A stretch of 64,000 nucleotides of DNA from assembly GCA_900554365.1 (NCBI GenBank), contig USGY01000004.1, positions 21,889 to 85,888 of the forward strand, written 5' to 3'. This DNA comes from an uncultured Clostridium sp. Lineage in GTDB: Bacteria > Bacillota > Clostridia > TANB77 > CAG-508. The translations under genes and the position numbers were made by a program. Under the pieces are notes generated by a model. The model saw only the letters and a program-made list of their open reading frames with translations, did no database searches and was not told where the DNA came from. Every line of letters begins with the position of its first letter. Position 1 is the stretch's first letter. Shown here in pieces: positions 35,476 to 44,469 of this stretch.

Positions 35476-35655
35476 ATGAATAGTATTATTTATCAAATTT
35501 TATTTTTATTTATTACAATTTATATTTTTTTAAAAGCTATTGGTTATGCTTTGTACGAAATTAAAGAACTTAAAAATAAACCTGGTGGAATTACAGTTAT
35601 TGTTTTTTCCGCTTTAATTGTATTGTTTGTGAATATAGTAATGTTATTTAAGTAG
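35476..35655 (+). CDS. Small membrane protein after the germination receptor
   Basis: A 59-residue frame opens with ATG at 35476 and ends with TAG at 35655. It has two membrane helices (QILFLFITIYIFLKAIGYAL and VIVFSALIVLFVNIVML) joined by a charged turn (EIKELKNKPGG). The clean two-helix pattern and position after subunit C suggest a real accessory protein, possibly like the small D subunits of some Ger operons. The end overlaps the 3' end of rnr by 8 bases on the opposite strand. Confidence 0.6.
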   Translation: MNSIIYQILFLFITIYIFLKAIGYALYEIKELKNKPGGITVIVFSALIVLFVNIVMLFK

Positions 35656-37792
35656 TTTCTTCTTTGTCTTCTTCTTGTACTATTTCAAAATCAATTTCAC
35701 GTAACTGTTTATTGGCTCTAACAACTCTTATTTTTACTTCATCACCTATTTTGTATGTTTTGTTAGAATCTTCACCAATTAATACTTTTCTTTCTTCATC
35801 ATATATAAAATACTCTCCACCCATTCCGTCAAACCTTACTAAACCTTCTACCGTATTTTCAAGTTCAACAAACATTCCAAATGGTGTTATAGATGACACA
35901 ATACCTTGATATTCTTCTCCAATTTTTCCTTCCATATATTCTGCTTTTTTCATTTTTTCTGCATCACGTTCTACTTCTGTTGCTACTTTTTCTCTATCTG
36001 ATGATTTCTTGCTTCTGTCTTCCGCTTCTTTTTTTAGCTTGTCTATTTCTTTATCATCTAATATATAATTATTTTTTAAATATTCTGAGATAACTCTATG
36101 GATAAATAAATCTGGATATCTTCTAATTGGTGAGGTAAAATGACAATAATATTTGCTTGCAATTCCAAAATGTCCTTTGTTTTCAGCCTCATATCTTGCT
36201 AATTTTAGTGTTCGTAACAATAATGTAGAAACAACTCTTTCTTCTGGTGTACCTTTTACTTTTTCCAAGACTTTTTCAAACTCTTTAGGATATACATGAT
36301 CTTGAGTTGCTTTTATTTGTAATCCAAAATTAAATAAAAATTTATTTAATTCTTTTACTTTTTCTAGGTCTGGCTCTTCATGTACACGATATATAAAAGG
36401 CGCATCTAACCAATAAAACTTTTCTGCTATTGTTTCGTTTGCTGTTAGCATAAATTGTTCTATTATCTCATTTGCAAATGTTGTTTCATATTTTCCAACG
36501 TTAATTGCTTTTCCTTCAATATCTAAGTCGATTTTACTTTCTGGAATATTTAAGTTTAAATAGCCATTTTCTAATCTTCTTTCTTTTAAAATTTTAGCTA
36601 GTTCTGCCATATTATCAAATTCTTGTATATATGGTTTATATCTTTCTAAAACGTTTTCATCTGATCTATCTAGTATTTTTTGAACATCTTTATAGCACAT
36701 TCTTTCTGTTACACATATTACACCTTTATATACTTCACTTGAAGTTACTTTTCCTTTAGAATTAATTTCCATAGAACATGATAATGTATATCTATCTTCT
36801 CCTGCATTTAAACTGCAAATTCCATTTGATAGTTCACGTGGTAACATTGGTATAACTCTTCCCAACATATAGATGCTTGTTCCTCTTAATAATGCTTCTT
36901 GGTCTAATAAACTATTTTCTTTTACATAATAGCTAACATCTGCTATATGGACATCTAATTTATAGTTTCCATTTTCTAATTTGCTAACTCTTACAGCATC
37001 ATCTAAATCTTTAGCATCTTCTCCATCAATTGTAAAAATTATATCATTTCTTTTATCAATTCTATTTTTTATGTCTTTTCTATCTATTTGTGTTCCACAA
37101 TTAATGGCTTCTTTTACTACTGGCTCTGGAAATCTTGATGGCAATTGATATTCTTTTATTATAGAAAGCATATCAACTCCTGCTTCATTAACATTACCTA
37201 ATACTTCTATAATTTTTCCTTCAGCCTTTTTACCATTTTCAGGATATTTTGTAATTTTAACTAATACTTTATGATTATTTCTAGCTTTTCCAAAATTCTT
37301 TTTTGATATAAATATATCTGTTCCAAAGTTTTTATCATCTGGCACAACAAATCCAAAATTTTTGTTGTTTTGGAATATTCCAACTAAAGTATCTTTTTCA
37401 TGTTTTAATATTCTTACAACTTTACCTTCTGCACTTTTTATTTTGTTTTCTTCTTCTATAATTTCTATTAGAACATGGTCTCCATTTAAAGCATTTAATG
37501 AATTTTCTTTTGATACAAAGATTTCATCTTCTTGCCCTTCTATTTTTACAAATCCAAATCCTTTAGCATTTTTTCTAAAATATCCCTCATAATATGTTTT
37601 TTCATTTATACTATATCTATTTTTTCTGTTTTTTTGGATTTTCATTTCCAATTCTAATTTTCCAATTAATTCTAGAAATTCATGATATTCATTTTTAGGC
37701 ACTTTCATAAACATTGCTATTTCTTTTGCCTTCATCGGGACATAATCATCATCACTCATAAAATCTATAATTTTCTGTTCTCGATCTTCCAT
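35648..37792 (-). CDS. rnr: Ribonuclease R
   Basis: The 714-residue RNase II-family exonuclease has an N-terminal winged-helix segment, two cold-shock domains, the RNB catalytic core with FTIDGEDAKDLDDAV (metal-binding aspartates) and a C-terminal S1 domain with GEEYQGIVSSITPFGMFVELE. It degrades structured RNA 3' to 5'. It lies downstream of secG, the common Firmicutes order, with a terminator between them. Confidence 0.96.
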   Translation of the reverse strand: MEDREQKIIDFMSDDDYVPMKAKEIAMFMKVPKNEYHEFLELIGKLELEMKIQKNRKNRYSINEKTYYEGYFRKNAKGFGFVKIEGQEDEIFVSKENSLNALNGDHVLIEIIEEENKIKSAEGKVVRILKHEKDTLVGIFQNNKNFGFVVPDDKNFGTDIFISKKNFGKARNNHKVLVKITKYPENGKKAEGKIIEVLGNVNEAGVDMLSIIKEYQLPSRFPEPVVKEAINCGTQIDRKDIKNRIDKRNDIIFTIDGEDAKDLDDAVRVSKLENGNYKLDVHIADVSYYVKENSLLDQEALLRGTSIYMLGRVIPMLPRELSNGICSLNAGEDRYTLSCSMEINSKGKVTSSEVYKGVICVTERMCYKDVQKILDRSDENVLERYKPYIQEFDNMAELAKILKERRLENGYLNLNIPESKIDLDIEGKAINVGKYETTFANEIIEQFMLTANETIAEKFYWLDAPFIYRVHEEPDLEKVKELNKFLFNFGLQIKATQDHVYPKEFEKVLEKVKGTPEERVVSTLLLRTLKLARYEAENKGHFGIASKYYCHFTSPIRRYPDLFIHRVISEYLKNNYILDDKEIDKLKKEAEDRSKKSSDREKVATEVERDAEKMKKAEYMEGKIGEEYQGIVSSITPFGMFVELENTVEGLVRFDGMGGEYFIYDEERKVLIGEDSNKTYKIGDEVKIRVVRANKQLREIDFEIVQEEDKEETT

Positions 37793-37838
37793 TACTAAAA
37801 TTCATTACCTCTTTCTTTTTATAATTTTATTATATAAA

Positions 37839-37867
37839 AGGGGCTTGTTTATTAATAAACCGCCCCT
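37839..37867 (-). terminator. Hairpin between secG and rnr
   Basis: The stem AGGGGC / GCCCCT plus inner GTTTAT / ATAAAC is followed on the minus strand by TTTTAT. It probably causes partial termination between secG and rnr. Confidence 0.65.
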
Positions 37868-37875
37868 AATTTATT

Positions 37876-38124
37876 TTATACCATATATAAAATTCCTAAC
37901 ACAATAGTTAATATCGCAAATACAATTGATAGTATAATTGTCCATCTTTTTAATTTTCCTTCTTTAGTTCTACCTTTATTTTTTTCATAAAAGTTGTTTG
38001 TTGATGAACCTGTTATTGCTGCAGATAAACCTGCATCTTCTTTTGCTTGCATTAATGTTAATATTATTATAATTACAGCTACTATAAAATAAATTGCTAT
38101 TAATATTCCTTTTACGATTGACAT
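37876..38124 (-). CDS. secG: Preprotein translocase subunit SecG
   Basis: The 82-residue protein has two membrane helices (about 3-25 and 60-80) around a loop with MQAKEDAGLSAAITGSS, the typical SecG pattern. It is a small non-essential subunit of the SecYEG channel that assists SecA-driven export. A GAGGAATAG site precedes the ATG. Confidence 0.93.
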   Translation of the reverse strand: MSIVKGILIAIYFIVAVIIIILTLMQAKEDAGLSAAITGSSTNNFYEKNKGRTKEGKLKRWTIILSIVFAILTIVLGILYMV

Positions 38125-38207
38125 CTGCTATTCCTCCTCACGGTTTTTCTCATAGTTACTTGCCTATTGTAACATATATTTTATAAAATTGCAACAATAT
38201 GAAGTTG

Positions 38208-38894
38208 TTATTTTTCGTAAATTTTCCATATTCCTATTTGCTTTGGTTCACTTATAAATTTCATTTCTTGCTTTGTTATAGGATGTTGTATTATTAATTC
38301 GTTTGCCCATAGTGCTATTTGTTTTCCCGTTCCTCTAGTACCATATTTTTGATCTCCATATATACTGTGACCTGCATATGATAATTGAACTCTTATTTGA
38401 TGATGTCTTCCTGTATGTAAATTTACTTTTACTACACTTAAATTTTCTTTTTTGTTATAATCTAAAACTTCATAATCTAATTTTGCATATTTTGAATTTG
38501 GCACATTTTTATTTACAACTTTACTAAAATTATTTTTTGTATCTTTATATAAATAATTTTCTAAAGTTCCTTTATTTTCTTTAAATTTTCCATCTACTAT
38601 AGCTAAATATCTTTTTTTGAATATTTTTTCTCTTACCTGATTACTTAATCTTGATGCAGCTTTTGATGTTCTTGCAAATACCATAACTCCACCTACAGGT
38701 CTATCTAATCTATGAACTAGTCCTAAATATACATTTCCCGGCTTATTGTATTTTTCTTTTATATAACTTTTCACCAGACTTAACATATCTAAATCTTCTG
38801 TTTTATCAGCTTGTGATGGTATGTTTGGTATTTTTTCTACAACTATTATATGATTATCTTCATATATTACATTTAATTTTGGTTCTTTTTCCAT
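38208..38894 (-). CDS. RluA-family RNA pseudouridine synthase
   Basis: The 228-residue enzyme has the catalytic-Asp motif HRLDRPVGGVMVFAR and the C-terminal LHTGRHHQIRVQLSYAGH. It isomerises uridines in rRNA or tRNA. It lacks an S4 domain. The ATG at 38894 starts one base after the upstream methyltransferase stop. A GTG ten codons earlier is a possible alternative. The two genes form an RNA-modification pair. Confidence 0.88.
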   Translation of the reverse strand: MEKEPKLNVIYEDNHIIVVEKIPNIPSQADKTEDLDMLSLVKSYIKEKYNKPGNVYLGLVHRLDRPVGGVMVFARTSKAASRLSNQVREKIFKKRYLAIVDGKFKENKGTLENYLYKDTKNNFSKVVNKNVPNSKYAKLDYEVLDYNKKENLSVVKVNLHTGRHHQIRVQLSYAGHSIYGDQKYGTRGTGKQIALWANELIIQHPITKQEMKFISEPKQIGIWKIYEK

Positions 38895-38895
38895 T

Positions 38896-39759
38896 CTAAC
38901 TTTCCCATCTACTATAAATTCCACAAGGTAAAATTAATTCTGAATTTTCCATTGGAATTCCAATTTCTCCACATTCTAATTTTCCTTTATGCTTTTTTGC
39001 AATTGTTATATTCATAATATTTTTTAAGACTGTACTAGAAATACCTGTGGTATATGAATTTATCAAGAAAAATAATGGCTTGTCTGATAATACTTTTGTA
39101 CATAGTTCTACTAAATCATAAATGTTATTTTCAAATTGCCATACTTCTCCTTTAGCTCCTCTACCATAAGAAGGTGGGTCCATTATTATTGCATCATATT
39201 TATTTCCGCGTCTAATTTCTCTATTTACAAATTTAACAACATCATCAACAATAAATCTAACTGGTCTATTTGCTAACCCTGATGATACAACATTCTCTTT
39301 TGCCCATGTTGTCATTCCTTTTGAACTATCTACATGACATACAGATGCTCCAGCTGATAAACAAGCAACTGTTGCCCCTCCTGTATATGCAAATAAATTT
39401 AACACTTTTATCTCACGTTTTGAATTTTTTATTTTATTTATCATCCAATCCCAGTTAACAGCTTGTTCAGGAAATAATCCTGTGTGTTTAAATCCCATTG
39501 GCTTTATATTAAATATTAAATTTTTATAATGAACTTGCCAACTACTTGGAATTTTTTTATTAAACTCCCAAGATCCTCCTCCTGTTTTACTTCTGTGATA
39601 TGTAGCATTTATTTTTTTCCACTTTTCAGGGAAGCTTTTATCTTTCCATATTATTTGTGGATCTGGTCTTGATAAAACAACATTTCCCCATTGCTCTAAT
39701 TTTTGTCCATCTGCCATATCTAAAATTTTATATTCTTTCCAATCATTTGCTAATTTCAT
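38896..39759 (-). CDS. RlmI/RlmK-like SAM-dependent rRNA methyltransferase
   Basis: The 287-residue class I methyltransferase has the SAM loop VLNLFAYTGGATVACLSAGA, the acidic residue in VCHVDSSKGM, and the motif MDPPSYGRG. It resembles the catalytic half of RlmI-type 23S rRNA cytosine methyltransferases without the PUA domain. The target base is not predictable. It is coupled to a pseudouridine synthase. Confidence 0.82.
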   Translation of the reverse strand: MKLANDWKEYKILDMADGQKLEQWGNVVLSRPDPQIIWKDKSFPEKWKKINATYHRSKTGGGSWEFNKKIPSSWQVHYKNLIFNIKPMGFKHTGLFPEQAVNWDWMINKIKNSKREIKVLNLFAYTGGATVACLSAGASVCHVDSSKGMTTWAKENVVSSGLANRPVRFIVDDVVKFVNREIRRGNKYDAIIMDPPSYGRGAKGEVWQFENNIYDLVELCTKVLSDKPLFFLINSYTTGISSTVLKNIMNITIAKKHKGKLECGEIGIPMENSELILPCGIYSRWES

Positions 39760-39771
39760 ATTTATTTAGTA

Positions 39772-39810
39772 ACTAAAAAGTTACTATCCTCCTTTTATTA
39801 GAATAGTAAC
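39772..39810 (-). terminator. Intrinsic terminator of the small 74-residue gene
   Basis: The 8-bp stem GTTACTAT / ATAGTAAC is followed on the minus strand by TTTTT. It lies just after the small gene at 39825-40049 and before the methyltransferase. Confidence 0.6.
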
Positions 39811-39824
39811 ATTTTAACATATTT

Positions 39825-40049
39825 TTATGTATTTTGCAAAATCTCCAAAAAATTGTATATCATTATTATATTTAAGCTTGAAAATGCAATAAAAGCTAAA
39901 CTTACAGTAGTTATAAATTTATGTTTTTTTATTGCTCTTTTTATTTTTGCTAAATATATTTTTTCTTTTAATATTATTTTCTTTAATGACATTTCCTTGG
40001 TTTTTGTATTATATTTTACCTCATACCACTTTTCTTTTGCTAATTCCAT
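39825..40049 (-). CDS. Small single-helix membrane protein, unknown
   Basis: The 74-residue protein has a basic N-terminal half (about 1-45, rich in Lys) and one C-terminal membrane helix (TTVSLAFIAFSSLNIIMIYNFL). I recognise no family. The ATG at 40049 is preferred because GGGGGGAG precedes it by 5 bases. It is divergent from the gene at 40216. Confidence 0.55.
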   Translation of the reverse strand: MELAKEKWYEVKYNTKTKEMSLKKIILKEKIYLAKIKRAIKKHKFITTVSLAFIAFSSLNIIMIYNFLEILQNT

Positions 40050-40115
40050 TGACACTCCCCCCTTTATATATATATTCATATATAAAGCCAAATATTCTTT
40101 AATTCATAATAAAAT

Positions 40116-40144
40116 TTGCATTTTTATGTAAATAGTGGTAAAAT
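40116..40144 (+). promoter_or_regulatory. Sigma-A promoter for the 40216 gene
   Basis: TTGCAT at 40116-40121 and TAAAAT at 40139-40144 have a 17-base spacer. Confidence 0.65.
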
Positions 40145-40215
40145 AATAAGTATTAGAGGGAGTTTCCTCTATGTTGCATATAACAATCACATTTTTTTGA
40201 TTAAGGAGTTACATT

Positions 40216-40629
40216 ATGATTACCTCACCTAATGGTCTTAAGACCAAGCGACATATGAATGTTGCTTTAAAAAAGGTTCTCATTGCAATTTTAGTGATTG
40301 TACTTCTGGCTTTTATTTATGTTATTGCTTCAAATGTCAATGATTTGGTTTCTACTTTAGTGAACATTCCTACCAAGCATACTGAATTCATTATTGGACT
40401 TATTGCTGGAGTTGTGATTATTAAGGGTGTTGATTTGTTGGTTGATCCGAAACCAGCACCTAAAAGTTCTAACTCTTTACTTAATCCTCCTTCATTCCCG
40501 AAGAAGAATACTAAGTCCAAGGAGAGTCAAACCAAAAAAAAGACTAACACAGCAAATAGCAGCTCAAATGCTCCAACTGAGTCTTACAAGACGGTTCCAG
40601 CAACTATGTCGAACTTTACGATTAATTAG
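40216..40629 (+). CDS. Unknown membrane protein with unusual codon use
   Basis: The 137-residue protein has two membrane helices (KVLIAILVIVLLAFIYVIAS, about 19-40, and FIIGLIAGVVIIKGVDLLV, about 57-77) and a disordered Ser/Thr/Lys/Pro-rich tail. I recognise no family. Codons such as AAG, CTC-like and CCG are more common than in the neighbours, which prefer AAA and A/T-ending codons. It has its own promoter, a small hairpin in the leader (AGAGG / CCTCT) and a strong terminator, so it is an independent unit. Confidence 0.6.
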   Translation: MITSPNGLKTKRHMNVALKKVLIAILVIVLLAFIYVIASNVNDLVSTLVNIPTKHTEFIIGLIAGVVIIKGVDLLVDPKPAPKSSNSLLNPPSFPKKNTKSKESQTKKKTNTANSSSNAPTESYKTVPATMSNFTIN

Positions 40630-40664
40630 AATTGCTGTAAAGAAGCTTAACTAGGGTCAGATAA

Positions 40665-40695
40665 AACAGGAGGCGTAGAATTTATGCCTCCTGTT
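40665..40695. terminator. Bidirectional intrinsic terminator, 40216 gene / uvrC
   Basis: A perfect 10-bp stem AACAGGAGGC / GCCTCCTGTT lies between convergent genes and overlaps the last bases of uvrC. Confidence 0.8.
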
Positions 40696-42481
40696 ATTTT
40701 AATTGTTCTTTTATATCTTTAGCTAAATTTTCACTTATTCCATCAACTTTTATTAATTCATCTATTGTTGCTTCTTTTATCTTTTTTACACTTCCAAAAT
40801 GTTTTAATAAAGCCTTCTTTTTCACTTCTCCTATTCCTGTTACTTCATCTAAAGCTGATTTTGTTATTGCTTTATCACGTAACTTTCTATGATATGTAAT
40901 TGCCGTATCATGTACAGTATCTTGAAAATGAGTTATTAAATTCATTAGGTTAGGAGATATTTCTAATTCATTTCTATTTTCATCCATTAAAGCTCTAGTT
41001 TGATGCTTGTCGTTTTTTACCATGCCAAATACAGGAATATTTAAATTATATTTTGCAATAGCTCTTTTGGTTGCACGTATTTGGGTTATTCCCCCATCGG
41101 CAAAAATTGCATCTGGTAAAGTTCCAAAACCTCCTTTAGGATTTTCTATAGAATGCTTTAATCTTCTAGTTATAACTTCTTCCATACATTTAGGATCATC
41201 TTGTTCATAAACTGTTTTTATTTTAAATCTTCTAGATAAATTCTTTTTTATAACACCGTCTTTCATGACGCACATACCTGCTACCATATATTCTCCTGAT
41301 ATATTTGATATATCATATGTTTCTATTTTTCTTGGTATTTTATCTAAATTACATACTTTTTTTATTTCAAGTAAAATCTCACTTTTATCTTTTTCTTTAT
41401 TTTCAAGTGTAACTTTTGCATTATTCTCTGCCATCTCCACAAAACGTAGTTTTTCGCCCTTTTTAGGAGTTTTTATTTCCACTTTTTTATCTAAATTTGT
41501 GGATAACCATTCTTCTACAGCTTGTTTATCTTCTATTTCTTCTCTCATCATAATCCTATTTGGTATGTTTGGATTATCTAAATAATATTGCTTTACAAAT
41601 CCAGATAAAATTTCTTTGTCATCCATATCTTTTAAATCTGTATAAAAATAATGTTCTCTTCCAATCATCTTGCTACCTCTAACAAAAAATATTTCTATAC
41701 AAACTTGTAATTCTGATTTTGCAATTCCTATTACATCTATATTATTTTCTGTTATATTAGATACTTTTTGCTTAGCAGAAACTCTTTCTATTGCTTGAAT
41801 TCTATCTCTTATCATTGCAGCTTTTTCATATTCCATTTTTTCAGATGCTTCTTGCATTTGAATTTCTAGTTCTTTTATAATTTTATCTATTTTTCCGTCT
41901 AGCAAATCTATTATTTCATCAATTTGTTTTCTATATTCTTCTTTACTAACATATCCCATACATGGTGCCATACATCTTCCAATATGATAATTTAGACATG
42001 GTCTTTCACGTTGTTTTAAAATTTTACATTGACGTATTTTATATTTTTGTTTTATAAAGTCTACCATCTCTTTTGCACTTCCAGGATTGGCATATGGTCC
42101 AAAATATTTTGCACCATCATTAATTACCCTTCTTGTAATAAAAACTCCGGGGAAATCGCTTTTAATGTCTATTTTTATATAAGGATATGTTTTATCATCT
42201 TTTAATAATACATTAAATTTAGGTCTGTTTTTCTTTATTAAATTACATTCTAATATTAATGCTTCTGCTTCATTGTCAACAACTATATATTCAAAATGAT
42301 CAATTAAACTTACCATCTTTAATATTCTTGCTGTTTTATCTGTTTTTCTAAAATACTGCCTTACTCTATTTTTTAAAGAAACTGCTTTTCCTACATATAT
42401 AATTGTATCATTTTTGTCTCTCATTACATATACACCTGGTTTATCTGGCAATTTCTTTAATTCTTCTTCAATGTTAAACAT
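40694..42481 (-). CDS. uvrC: Excinuclease ABC subunit C
   Basis: The 595-residue protein has the N-terminal GIY-YIG nuclease (PGVYVMRDKNDTIIYVGKA), a UvrBC domain (EKMEYEKAAMIRDRIQAI, about 205-240), the RNase H-like C-terminal nuclease (YDISNISGEYMVAGMCV) and a helix-hairpin-helix end. It makes both incisions in nucleotide excision repair. The ATG at 42481 is chosen because AAGGAG precedes it. It lies 13 bases after the dipeptidase gene. Confidence 0.97.
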   Translation of the reverse strand: MFNIEEELKKLPDKPGVYVMRDKNDTIIYVGKAVSLKNRVRQYFRKTDKTARILKMVSLIDHFEYIVVDNEAEALILECNLIKKNRPKFNVLLKDDKTYPYIKIDIKSDFPGVFITRRVINDGAKYFGPYANPGSAKEMVDFIKQKYKIRQCKILKQRERPCLNYHIGRCMAPCMGYVSKEEYRKQIDEIIDLLDGKIDKIIKELEIQMQEASEKMEYEKAAMIRDRIQAIERVSAKQKVSNITENNIDVIGIAKSELQVCIEIFFVRGSKMIGREHYFYTDLKDMDDKEILSGFVKQYYLDNPNIPNRIMMREEIEDKQAVEEWLSTNLDKKVEIKTPKKGEKLRFVEMAENNAKVTLENKEKDKSEILLEIKKVCNLDKIPRKIETYDISNISGEYMVAGMCVMKDGVIKKNLSRRFKIKTVYEQDDPKCMEEVITRRLKHSIENPKGGFGTLPDAIFADGGITQIRATKRAIAKYNLNIPVFGMVKNDKHQTRALMDENRNELEISPNLMNLITHFQDTVHDTAITYHRKLRDKAITKSALDEVTGIGEVKKKALLKHFGSVKKIKEATIDELIKVDGISENLAKDIKEQLK

Positions 42482-42494
42482 CTTTACTCCTTTT

Positions 42495-43871
42495 TTAAAG
42501 TTCACTAATTGCTCTTGCATATACTTTTGCTGCAAATATTAAATTATCTATTGATATAAACTCATCTGCTTGATGGCACATATCTTTTGCACCTGGCATA
42601 TTTGCTCCAAATGATATACAATTTTTAAAAGCTCTTGCATATGTTGCTCCACCAATTGCTATTGGTTCTAAGTTAGAATGATTTTCTTCATTAAATATTC
42701 TACATAATGTTTTTACTAAATATGAGTCTTTTGAAACATATAAACTATTTTCTGTTTCTAATCTTTCATAATTTAATTTTTTATAGTTTTCAAGTACTTG
42801 TTTGAATTTTTCTTCTACTTTTTCAATTTTTGTATGAATTGGAATTCTTATATTCATATTTATTGATATTTTATCACTTTTTAGTGAGAATTTTCCTACA
42901 TTTAATGTTAAATTACCACTTTCATCAGGATAATTTATTTCTAATAATTTTCCGTTATAATCTGTATTTATATATTTATTAAAGAAATCGAAAAATTCAT
43001 TTTTAATATTATTTTTTATAAATATTTCATTTAATACAATTATCATTTGTGATATTGCATTTATTCCAAAATCAGGATGTGCAGCATGTGCCTCTAATCC
43101 ATGTGATACTAATTCTAATCCTTCATTTGTTTTATTTATTTCTATTTTAAATTTATGTTTTTCTATGATTTTTTCTATATCTTCTAGATTATCATTTTCT
43201 GCTTTTAATTTTACTTTGCATATTTTAGGTACTACATTGTCCGGATTATTATTACAATCTATATCAATTATTTGTATTTTATCATTTTTACCATCATATT
43301 CCATTGATATGTTTGAAGTTATTATTGATTTTTCTGCATATATACATGGAAAATCGGCATCTGGACTAAATCCTATTGTTGGTGCTTCTTCGTGTTTTTT
43401 ATAATATTCTATACATTTCCAATCATTTTCTTCATTTAATCCTACAATTAAACGAACCCTTTTATGTACTTTTTTTGTATCCATTACAGCTTTCATTGCA
43501 TACAAAGATGCCATTACTGGACCTTTATCATCAATTGCACCTCTACCAAATATTTTTCCGTTTGCAATTTTTGCACTAAAAGGTGGATATGTCCAGCCAT
43601 CATTTACTGGAACTACATCTAAGTGACCTATTAATCCTAATAATTCGTCTCCTTCACCAAATTCTATATATCCACAATATCCGTCTATATTTTTGGTTCT
43701 AAATCCCATCTTTTTTCCTAAATCCAACATATATTCTAATGCTTTATTTGCATTTTTTCCAAATGGCTTTTTAGGATTACTACTTTCTTCATATACACTT
43801 GGTATTTGAATTAACTTTTGTAGATTGTCTATCATTTCTTCTTTTTTATTATCAATATATTTACTAAACAT
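42495..43871 (-). CDS. M20-family dipeptidase (PepV-like)
   Basis: The 458-residue metallopeptidase has the zinc motifs LIGHLDVVPVNDGW and GRGAIDDKGP, plus GLNEENDWKCIEYY and SFGANMPGAKDMCHQADEF. The PepV group cleaves unsubstituted dipeptides in the cytoplasm. The ATG at 43871 follows GAAAGGAAATG. An upstream start would add residues without a binding site. It is upstream of uvrC in the same operon. Confidence 0.88.
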   Translation of the reverse strand: MFSKYIDNKKEEMIDNLQKLIQIPSVYEESSNPKKPFGKNANKALEYMLDLGKKMGFRTKNIDGYCGYIEFGEGDELLGLIGHLDVVPVNDGWTYPPFSAKIANGKIFGRGAIDDKGPVMASLYAMKAVMDTKKVHKRVRLIVGLNEENDWKCIEYYKKHEEAPTIGFSPDADFPCIYAEKSIITSNISMEYDGKNDKIQIIDIDCNNNPDNVVPKICKVKLKAENDNLEDIEKIIEKHKFKIEINKTNEGLELVSHGLEAHAAHPDFGINAISQMIIVLNEIFIKNNIKNEFFDFFNKYINTDYNGKLLEINYPDESGNLTLNVGKFSLKSDKISINMNIRIPIHTKIEKVEEKFKQVLENYKKLNYERLETENSLYVSKDSYLVKTLCRIFNEENHSNLEPIAIGGATYARAFKNCISFGANMPGAKDMCHQADEFISIDNLIFAAKVYARAISEL

Positions 43872-43943
43872 TTTATCATTTCCTTTCGTTATTATAATAT
43901 TATATTTTATGTTAAAAAGCAAATATTATGAAAAAAGTATTTT

Positions 43944-43997
43944 AAATAAAAAAGAGACAAGTTTTAACCACTTTATTGTAGTTTACTTTGTCTCTTA
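43944..43997 (-). terminator. Intrinsic terminator after hup
   Basis: The stem AAGAGACAA / TTGTCTCTT is followed on the minus strand by TTTTTTATTT, ending the hup transcript. Confidence 0.75.
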
Positions 43998-44030
43998 ATA
44001 TGATATCATATATTTATATCTATTTAAATC

Positions 44031-44309
44031 TTATTTTTCGTTTACTAAATCTTTTAATGCTTTACCAGCTTTGAATACTGGAGCTTTTGATGCAGGTATT
44101 TTGATTTCTTCTTTAGTTTGTGGGTTTCTACCTTTTCTAGCAGCTCTTTTTCTTACTTCGAATGAACCAAATCCAACTAATTGAACTTTATCTCCTTCTT
44201 TTAATGCGTCTGTTACAACTTCTACAAAAGCATTTACTGAGTTTTCAGCTGCTTTTTTTGTTTCTCCTGTTTTTGCAGCCATTGCTGCGATTAATTCAGC
44301 TTTGTTCAT
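44031..44309 (-). CDS. hup: DNA-binding protein HU
   Basis: The 92-residue protein is a standard [40 protein letters not shown] and [16 protein letters not shown]. It forms a dimer that bends and compacts DNA. It is monocistronic with a GGAGG-type binding site before the ATG. Confidence 0.98.
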   Translation of the reverse strand: MNKAELIAAMAAKTGETKKAAENSVNAFVEVVTDALKEGDKVQLVGFGSFEVRKRAARKGRNPQTKEEIKIPASKAPVFKAGKALKDLVNEK

Positions 44310-44469
44310 TTAAATTACCTCCTATAGATATAATGTTATGTACCTTACTGCCTGAACGTAGCAATAAATGTACTACTATTTAAAAATATTCGCCAAAAAT
44401 ACCTAAAATCCTTCTTTTTTTCTTATTTTTTTGCTGTTTTAAGCATTTTTTTAGAATTTTTAAATCTTT

